A program made the translations under genes and the position numbers. Shown here piece by piece: positions 1 to 7,732 of a DNA stretch of 7,732 nucleotides (position 1 is its first letter; each line of letters opens with the position of its first letter). This stretch comes from an uncultured Eubacteriales bacterium (GTDB lineage: Bacteria > Bacillota_A > Clostridia > Christensenellales > Aristaeellaceae). The notes beneath the pieces were generated by a model. It was not told the DNA's origin and searched no databases. It saw only the letters and a list, made by a program, of their open reading frames with translations. The stretch covers positions 1 through 7,732 of the forward strand of contig USEE01000058.1 of the NCBI GenBank assembly GCA_900553645.1, read 5' to 3'.

Positions 1-435
<435 letters not shown>

Positions 436-449
436 TCGGCGCGCCGTGC

Positions 450-475
450 GCCGGACGCGAAAAAATGCGTCCGGC
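450..475 (+). promoter_or_regulatory. GC-rich hairpin in the rpoB-rpoC spacer
   Basis: A perfect 9-bp inverted repeat has arms GCCGGACGC (450-458) and GCGTCCGGC (467-475) around the A-rich loop GAAAAAAT (459-466). It starts 15 nt after the rpoB stop. No U-tract follows, so it does not look like an intrinsic terminator. That suits the expectation that rpoB and rpoC are read as one transcript. It could be an RNA-processing or 3'-end stabilising structure. The inverted repeat is seen directly; the function is not known. Confidence 0.6.
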
Positions 476-532
476 CGCGGATACGCTGTGAATCGGCATT
501 GTGCTTAAGGCCGCAAGGCTTCGAGAGAGTAG

Positions 533-547
533 AAGGGAGAGACCCTT

Positions 548-550
<3 letters not shown>
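533..550 (+). promoter_or_regulatory. Shine-Dalgarno and TTG start of rpoC
   Basis: AAGGGAG at 533-539 lies 8 nt before TTG 548-550. This spacing supports the TTG as the initiation codon. The protein it begins, [17 protein letters not shown], aligns in position with the usual RpoC N-terminus. No in-frame ATG or GTG is better placed. Confidence 0.8.
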
Positions 551-4096
<3,546 letters not shown>

Positions 4097-4114
4097 TATA
4101 TAAGCGCATTTCGG

Positions 4115-4158
4115 AGCGCCGCTGCATTGCTTAGTATGCTGTGCAGCGGCGCTTTTTT
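4115..4158 (+). terminator. Rho-independent terminator of the rpoBC transcript
   Basis: A 12-bp perfect stem has arms AGCGCCGCTGCA (4115-4126) and TGCAGCGGCGCT (4142-4153), with a 15-nt loop at 4127-4141. The last stem base begins a run of six T (4153-4158). It lies 18 nt after the rpoC stop. The GC-rich stem plus T-run is a textbook intrinsic terminator, so rpoBC transcription should end here and the downstream genes should need their own promoter. Confidence 0.95.
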
Positions 4159-4170
4159 GCCTGTGCAAGC

Positions 4171-4179
4171 TGTGGATAA
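4171..4179 (-). promoter_or_regulatory. DnaA-box consensus 9-mer
   Basis: The + strand reads TGTGGATAA, which is TTATCCACA on the - strand, the exact consensus DnaA box. It lies 13 bp beyond the terminator T-run. A second, one-mismatch copy lies at 4301-4309 in the same orientation, and the 9-mer CTGTGGATA is shared by both (4170-4178 and 4300-4308). Two boxes are not an origin. They could titrate or bind DnaA, or be chance. Confidence 0.4.
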
Positions 4180-4209
4180 GTTTGAGCTTTGGAAGTCCGG
4201 GACGGGTTA

Positions 4210-4233
4210 AGGCAATCAACGTTGATAATGCCT
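4210..4233. promoter_or_regulatory. Imperfect dyad, operator candidate
   Basis: A perfect 12-bp palindrome ATCAACGTTGAT (4215-4226) is flanked by a second pair of arms, AGGCA (4210-4214) and TGCCT (4229-4233). The total is 11 bp of dyad symmetry interrupted only by a 2-nt AA bulge (4227-4228). With no loop at the centre it is a poor RNA hairpin and looks more like a binding site for a dimeric protein. The regulator is unknown. Confidence 0.4.
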
Positions 4234-4290
4234 GAACATGTTTCAAATGCCTCAATACGTAATTCTGCCTTAGCCAAAACTGCCTTGGCA
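4210..4290 (+). repeat. Cluster of short TGCCT repeats
   Basis: TGCCT occurs on the + strand at 4229, 4248, 4266 and 4281 (spacings 19, 18 and 15 bp), and once inverted (AGGCA) at 4210-4214. Three copies extend similarly when read in the TGCCT direction: TGCCTTAA (inverted copy, 4207-4214), TGCCTTAG (4266) and TGCCTTGG (4281). About one chance occurrence or fewer would be expected in 81 bp counting both strands. The near-constant spacing suggests repeated protein sites, but the units are very short. Confidence 0.35.
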
Positions 4291-4314
4291 TGGTAAAACC
4301 TGTGGATATATGCT
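4285..4314 (+). promoter_or_regulatory. Possible sigma-A-type promoter for the sigma/anti-sigma operon
   Basis: A -35-like TTGGCA (4285-4290, five of six matches to TTGACA) is followed after 18 bp by a -10-like TATGCT (4309-4314, four of six). Transcription would start near 4320 and leave an untranslated leader of about 110 nt. The match is modest and the region is AT-rich, so this is tentative. I found no clear GGAAC/CGTC-type promoter that would point to ECF autoregulation. Confidence 0.3.
4301..4309 (-). promoter_or_regulatory. DnaA-box-like 9-mer, one mismatch
   Basis: The + strand reads TGTGGATAT, which is ATATCCACA on the - strand, eight of nine matches to the DnaA-box consensus. It has the same orientation as the perfect copy 130 bp upstream and abuts the -10 element of the candidate promoter. 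If real, DnaA binding here could affect expression of the sigma operon; that is inference. Confidence 0.3.
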
Positions 4315-4399
4315 ATGCAAATGAAGCTGCTTTCAATAAACTAACAATAAAAACCGCCTAAAACCCATCCGATAAGCCATGCGGCTGCATCTAATAAGT

Positions 4400-4413
4400 G
4401 TAACGGCCGTTAC
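4400..4413. promoter_or_regulatory. Perfect 14-bp palindrome adjoining the sigma-gene Shine-Dalgarno
   Basis: GTAACGGCCGTTAC is a perfect 7+7 inverted repeat. It ends at the base before the GAAGGA Shine-Dalgarno (4414-4419) of the sigma gene. As DNA it could be an operator for a dimeric regulator. As RNA it could form a short stem of about five pairs with a GGCC-centred loop beside the ribosome-binding site. If translation started at ATG 4379 the palindrome would be coding, which is a further reason to weigh the start carefully. Confidence 0.4.
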
Positions 4414-4432
4414 GAAGGATGTGCTTTCATTG
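4414..4432 (+). promoter_or_regulatory. Shine-Dalgarno and TTG start of the sigma gene
   Basis: GAAGGA at 4414-4419 lies 10 nt before TTG 4430-4432. Starting here gives MNKPEFVQRVEDYQ, a typical ECF sigma N-terminus. The in-frame ATG at 4379 has no purine-rich site upstream and would add 17 residues without family resemblance. The in-frame GTG at 4421 lies only 1 nt from the Shine-Dalgarno. Confidence 0.65.
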
Positions 4433-4909
4433 AATAAACCTGAGTTTGTACAGCGCGTCGAGGACTATCAGGCGCGCATGTACCGGGTGGCGCTGACGAT
4501 ACTGGGCAGGGGCGCGGACGCGGAGGACGCGGTGCAGGACGCATTGCTTTCGGCGTGGCGCGCGCTGGGTTCGCTGCGCGACGAACAGTATTTTGAGACG
4601 TGGCTCATGCGGATACTGATTAACGTATGCCGCAGCGAGCTGCGCGCCCGCGCGCGGTTTAAGGGCGGCGATATTGACTCGCTGCCCGAATTGCCCGCGC
4701 CGCCGCCGCCCGATCCGCATCTGTTTTATGCGCTGGAGCGGCTGGAGGAAAAGTACCGCCTGCCGCTGATGCTGCACTGCGCCGAAGGGTACAGCGTGGG
4801 CGAAGTGGCGCAGATGCTGCATCTGCCCGTAGGCGCGGTCAAATGGCGCATAAGTCAGGGCCGCACAAGGCTTGGGAGACTGATCGAGGAGGAGGGCGCG
4901 GAGGCATGA
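4430..4909 (+). CDS. ECF-type RNA polymerase sigma factor (sigma-70 family, regions 2 and 4 only)
   Basis: This is a 159-residue sigma factor when started at TTG 4430 (an alternative ATG at 4379 would give 176). It would bind core polymerase and direct it to a small set of promoters. Region 2 spans about residues 13-75: DAEDAVQDALLSAWRAL (30-46) is the core-binding helix, and FETWLMRILINVCRSELR (55-72) covers the -10 recognition and melting part. A proline-rich linker (LPAPPPPDP, 88-96) replaces regions 1.1 and 3. Region 4 spans about 100-152 and contains a helix-turn-helix, SVGEVAQMLHLPVGAVKWRIS (122-142), that would read the -35 element. The usual Ser of the GTVKSR-type motif is Trp here (W139). 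The stop overlaps the start of the next gene by four bases (ATGA), indicating translational coupling to its probable anti-sigma factor. The exact subgroup and regulon cannot be read from the sequence. Confidence 0.93.
   Translation: MNKPEFVQRVEDYQARMYRVALTILGRGADAEDAVQDALLSAWRALGSLRDEQYFETWLMRILINVCRSELRARARFKGGDIDSLPELPAPPPPDPHLFYALERLEEKYRLPLMLHCAEGYSVGEVAQMLHLPVGAVKWRISQGRTRLGRLIEEEGAEA
4887..4896 (+). promoter_or_regulatory. Shine-Dalgarno of the membrane anti-sigma gene inside the sigma gene
   Basis: AGGAGGAGGG ends 9 nt before ATG 4906 and lies within the sigma gene's last codons (Glu-Glu-Glu-Gly). The strong site plus the ATGA overlap fixes the start of the downstream gene and indicates coupled, near-stoichiometric synthesis. 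Confidence 0.8.
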
Positions 4910-7732
4910 AAGAAAATAAGCGCGAGATCGATTTGAAAAAAGCGTTTGCCGCGCCGCCCGAAAGCTATGTCCGGCGCACGAAGGCGACGCTGGACTCTTT
5001 GGAGGAGGCGGATGACGTGAAGAAAGTGGCATGGGGCACTGTGCTTGCGATAGCGTGCGCGCTGGTGCTTATGACTACGGCGTTTGCGGCGGGGCTTAAC
5101 AATCTGCGCAGCCGCGACAATATTGCGGGCCAGCAGCTTTCGCAGGGCGGCACGCCCGCGGCAAGCACGGCGGGCGCGCGCGCGGTCGATACCGACGTGG
5201 AAATTTCGATAGATGATGCGCAGTTCGACGGCGAATACCTGTATCTGTACTTTGAGGTGCGCGGCAATGAAGCGTATCAGAAGCGCGCGCTGGATGTCGA
5301 AAACGGATATGAAGTTTCTGTCAGCGTAAATGGCAGGGAAGTATCTCCGATGGTGAGCAGTATTGTAGCCGAGGGCGCTGGCGTGATGCGCTGTGCGGGC
5401 GTATATAAGTGCGATGCGGCGCAGGTCGCGGACGTACTGATAGACGTTGGCAACGACAAAATCGGCGCGACGTTTGCAAAGCGGGTTCAGACGGGCACGA
5501 GCATACAGCGCTGCCGCGTGTACCAAAGCGCGGATGGTGGTATGCCTGAGCCGATAGAAAGCTTTGGACTTATAGGCGACAAATTTAAGATGGTTCAGGT
5601 GAAGTACGCGGCGGGTTCGAATCTGGGCGATGCAAGTCTGGAAGTGGCGCGCGACAACTCGGTCATGAGCCAGTATACAGATGAGTATGGCGCGTGCACG
5701 ATAGGCATACTGCTGCGCGACGTGGACAGCCCTGATATTACTTTCCACATGTTTGGCAGCGATACCAATGCGGCATCCAAGTCGGTTACGCTGACGCTTG
5801 CGCCAATGACTGAAGCGGTCATGGTTCCGGATGCGATTACGTACAAAAGCGAGGGCCAGTTCGACGGCGAGATACTGCACCTGCGCATAGAAACCAACGA
5901 TGCCGCCGACATGGACGTGACCGTAAACGGTCAGACGCCCGAAGTGCTGGGCGGCGTGGCCACGATACAGCACGCGGGCGGCAACGATGCAATATCGTAT
6001 GTGTACGACATGGTGTACCGCTGTGCGCAGGCGGAACAGGCCGACGTGCGCGTGATCACCCACGCCGAAACCGGCGCGGGATTTTCGATGCAGGTAAATG
6101 TCAGCAACGGCATGAAGATGTATGGGCTTGACTGGCTGGGCGCGAACGAACCGGACGGCTTTAACGGGTACGCAATCAACGGCAGCGGCTTCGGCATGGC
6201 CGTGCTGAACTGGCCGGCTGACGACGCACAGGCGCTTGGCATGGGCATGGATTACAGCCTGAACGTAAACAATGTTCAGGCAAACATCAGCGATTACTAT
6301 CTTGACGAGAGCGCACAGAACCGCATGGTCGTGTACCTTGCGGGCGAAAGTCTGCCGGATGAGTTCACGCTTGCGGGCAATGAGGGATACGACGACGTTG
6401 CCCTTAAAATGGCTGAGATTGACTCTGCGACTGTGATCCGTCAGATTGGCACCGGCAACGACGGTGAGCTTGCGTCGAATGGCACAGGTTCGGAAGCGAT
6501 GGCAGTTTCTGCCAATGTTCAGGATTTCGATGAACCTGTTGTTGAATTGGAGCAGGTGGCGCAGACAGGCGACAGCATTATACTGAGCATCAGTGTAAGC
6601 ACGCCCGGCCAAGAAGTATACAGCGCGGTTAGCGGTGAGGATGAGGGCACGGCTTATGCACAGCCCGCGCCGCCTGCAGACGCAATATTAATAGAAGGAA
6701 TCGAGTTGAAGGCGGGCGATGAAGCCTTGAAATGCGTGTCGCTGGCCAGCACCCGCCCGAACGAGGACGACAGGAGCCGTCTGGTTCTGACCGCGGCTTA
6801 TCGCGCAGCGCAGAACGCAAGCGATGCGTACAACGTGACAGTCGAGTGCGGCGGCACTAATTACGAGTTCAGCTTTACGGCCGAAAATGCGGGATTTGCG
6901 GGCGGCTCGGTGGAGAGCACTTACGACGGCAGATACCTGCTGGTTTCGTACTGGCAGCCGGTGAATGATTCGATTGCCGGCGCTGAACAGACAGACGGCG
7001 AAATCACTCTGGAAACGATAGCACAGGATAATAAGCTGGAGCCGGTATGGTCGCTTGAAAAAACGGCTGACGATGATAAGAATCTGGTGTTTGTACGCCT
7101 TTACGAATACAGCGCGGGTGACAGCGCCGACTTCAATCTGTGCCTTAACATGGATGGCAAACAGTATGAAGAGCAATTTACTGTGCATAGCAATGACAGC
7201 GCCATACATGAACTGAATGTGGAATGCGACACGCCTGACGCGGCCGTGCGCGCGTTCGAGATCGGCGGCGAGATGCTGCTTGCGGTGGAGTACGACTGCG
7301 CGGACAGTACGAATCCGATTGTGCTTTATAGCGGCGAGAGCGGTGTGTCGGAAAACGATGTTCTGAGCGGCGATGACGGCGTACCAAAAACTGTGCGGCT
7401 GAACGTGTTATATGACTCAGTACCTGATGATGGCAATATCAAACTGTACTCAGCGGATGGCGCAGAAGCAATGCAGATATGTGTTAAGTATGCTAATGGG
7501 CTGAATGTCGAAAAGGCATATCGCGTGGGCGATTACATTTACGCGCTGGCCAGCGTTGAGCCGGAAGGCGGCAATACTGCGCGCTGGTCGTGCGAGGTCG
7601 ATCGCGTTACCGACGAGATAAGCGCCCTGACTGATATTACCGACGAGGAGGAGCGGGGAGCGCGGCTGTATGAACTGACGCGCGAATACAACGATGCTAT
7701 GAAGTCGCTTACCGAACCTGAAGCGGCGACAA
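4906..7732 (+). CDS. Probable membrane-anchored anti-sigma factor with giant modular ectodomain (3' end outside window)
   Basis: The frame is open for 942 codons with no stop before the window edge. Residues 1-40 are cytosolic and charged (PPESYVRRTKATLDSLEE, then V38 K39 K40). Residues 41-63 form one TM helix, with hydrophobic core LAIACALVLMTTAFAAG. Everything after that should lie outside the membrane (N-in, C-out). A PES-Y-x-R-R-x-x-x-x-L-x-x-L stretch before one TM helix recalls the non-zinc, DUF4179-like anti-sigma proteins of Clostridia; I assign this from memory, without a profile search. No HxxxCxxC zinc anti-sigma motif is present. A short Gly/Ala/Ser/Thr linker (about 84-95) leads into beta-rich sequence with recurrent DGE-Y-L-x-L-type hairpins. 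The overlap with the sigma gene makes the anti-sigma role likely: it would hold the sigma factor at the membrane and release it on an outside signal, which the sequence does not identify. More than 870 extracellular residues is unusually long for this class. An adhesin-like or wall-sensing role is an alternative or additional possibility. Confidence 0.85.
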   Translation, partial: MKENKREIDLKKAFAAPPESYVRRTKATLDSLEEADDVKKVAWGTVLAIACALVLMTTAFAAGLNNLRSRDNIAGQQLSQGGTPAASTAGARAVDTDVEISIDDAQFDGEYLYLYFEVRGNEAYQKRALDVENGYEVSVSVNGREVSPMVSSIVAEGAGVMRCAGVYKCDAAQVADVLIDVGNDKIGATFAKRVQTGTSIQRCRVYQSADGGMPEPIESFGLIGDKFKMVQVKYAAGSNLGDASLEVARDNSVMSQYTDEYGACTIGILLRDVDSPDITFHMFGSDTNAASKSVTLTLAPMTEAVMVPDAITYKSEGQFDGEILHLRIETNDAADMDVTVNGQTPEVLGGVATIQHAGGNDAISYVYDMVYRCAQAEQADVRVITHAETGAGFSMQVNVSNGMKMYGLDWLGANEPDGFNGYAINGSGFGMAVLNWPADDAQALGMGMDYSLNVNNVQANISDYYLDESAQNRMVVYLAGESLPDEFTLAGNEGYDDVALKMAEIDSATVIRQIGTGNDGELASNGTGSEAMAVSANVQDFDEPVVELEQVAQTGDSIILSISVSTPGQEVYSAVSGEDEGTAYAQPAPPADAILIEGIELKAGDEALKCVSLASTRPNEDDRSRLVLTAAYRAAQNASDAYNVTVECGGTNYEFSFTAENAGFAGGSVESTYDGRYLLVSYWQPVNDSIAGAEQTDGEITLETIAQDNKLEPVWSLEKTADDDKNLVFVRLYEYSAGDSADFNLCLNMDGKQYEEQFTVHSNDSAIHELNVECDTPDAAVRAFEIGGEMLLAVEYDCADSTNPIVLYSGESGVSENDVLSGDDGVPKTVRLNVLYDSVPDDGNIKLYSADGAEAMQICVKYANGLNVEKAYRVGDYIYALASVEPEGGNTARWSCEVDRVTDEISALTDITDEEERGARLYELTREYNDAMKSLTEPEAAT
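5221..7560 (+). repeat. Degenerate repeated modules within the anti-sigma ectodomain
   Basis: A short turn-plus-beta-strand signature recurs through the protein. It begins at bases 5221 (QFDGEYLYLYFEV, residue 106), 5569 (LIGDKFKMVQVKY, 222), 5857 (QFDGEILHLRIET, 318), 6175 (INGSGFGMAVLNW, 424), 6562 (QTGDSIILSISV, 553), 6919 (TYDGRYLLVSYWQ, 672), 7255 (FEIGGEMLLAVEY, 784) and 7522 (RVGDYIYALASVE, 873). Spacings are about 89-129 residues, the size of an immunoglobulin-like beta-sandwich. Copies 1, 3 and 6 are convincing; 2, 4, 5, 7 and 8 are weaker and rest on pattern and spacing. The domain identity is inferred. Confidence 0.5.

Larger units (their letters stand above)
4159..4429 (+). other. 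Intergenic region between the rpoC terminator and the sigma gene, with dense repeats and dyads
   Basis: This 271-bp stretch is visibly more AT-rich than the flanking genes, and I see no convincing gene in it. It holds two DnaA-box-like 9-mers, an 11-bp bulged dyad, a cluster of TGCCT pentamers, a weak sigma-A-type promoter and a 14-bp palindrome, all listed separately. AAAACC also occurs three times (4295, 4350, 4360). It is the expected place for control of the sigma/anti-sigma operon. Confidence 0.7.

Noticed and set aside
507..521. Small hairpin with GCAA tetraloop before rpoC
   Set aside because: The stem is only about five pairs including a G-U, too weak to call as a feature without covariation evidence.
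4233..4245. TGAACATGTTTCA as a Gram-positive LexA (SOS) box
   Set aside because: The LexA site needs GAAC-N4-GTTC. Here the half-sites are too close and the second is TTTC, so spacing and sequence fail.
4233..4262. ECF-type autoregulatory promoter (GAAC ... CGTA)
   Set aside because: The gap between elements is about 20 bp rather than the usual 16-17, and CGTA is a poor -10 match.
4379..4429. ATG 4379 as the start of the sigma gene
   Set aside because: There is no Shine-Dalgarno upstream, and the extra 17 residues do not look like a sigma N-terminus. TTG 4430 has GAAGGA at suitable spacing.
4159..4429. Replication origin
   Set aside because: Only two DnaA-box-like sites are present, with no clear AT-rich unwinding element or dnaA/dnaN neighbour.
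4855..6612. A 585-codon open frame on the - strand antisense to the sigma and anti-sigma genes
   Set aside because: Same composition artefact. It shows no recognisable domain, and the + strand frame has a Shine-Dalgarno sequence, TM helix and coupling to the sigma gene.

Overview
The window is a stretch of a GC-rich bacterial chromosome, read entirely on the + strand. The RNA polymerase sequences resemble those of Bacillota (Firmicutes), class Clostridia. RpoB has the Gram-positive C-terminal clamp sequence followed by an acidic tail. RpoC is about 1180 residues, lacks the large insertions of the proteobacterial enzyme, and carries the four-cysteine N-terminal zinc site. A one-TM anti-sigma-like protein with a large ectodomain next to an ECF sigma gene also fits Clostridia. 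An uncultivated gut lineage is plausible, but this is inference; no 16S rRNA or other taxonomic marker is present.

Region 1 (1-4096) holds the core polymerase genes: the last 144 codons of rpoB, a 112-bp spacer with a strong hairpin that has no U-tract, and complete rpoC starting at TTG. Region 2 (4097-4429) is a 333-bp spacer. It begins with a strong intrinsic terminator that closes the rpoBC unit. It then carries dense symmetry and repeat elements: a perfect DnaA-box 9-mer and a near match, an 11-bp dyad, a cluster of TGCCT repeats, a weak sigma-A-like promoter, and a perfect 14-bp palindrome touching the Shine-Dalgarno sequence of the next gene. Region 3 (4430-7732) is a translationally coupled pair. 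A 159-residue ECF-type sigma factor overlaps by four bases (ATGA) a very long single-pass membrane protein, still open at the window edge after 942 codons.

By gene order and topology the membrane protein should be the cognate anti-sigma factor: about 40 cytosolic residues to hold the sigma factor, one TM helix, and more than 870 residues outside the membrane. The outer part looks like a run of about eight degenerate beta-rich modules, with a recognisable internal duplication of about 200 residues. The most interesting candidate here is therefore a sigma/anti-sigma surface-signalling system with an unusually large modular ectodomain, placed directly behind rpoC where many Bacillota carry the rpsL-rpsG-fusA-tuf cluster.
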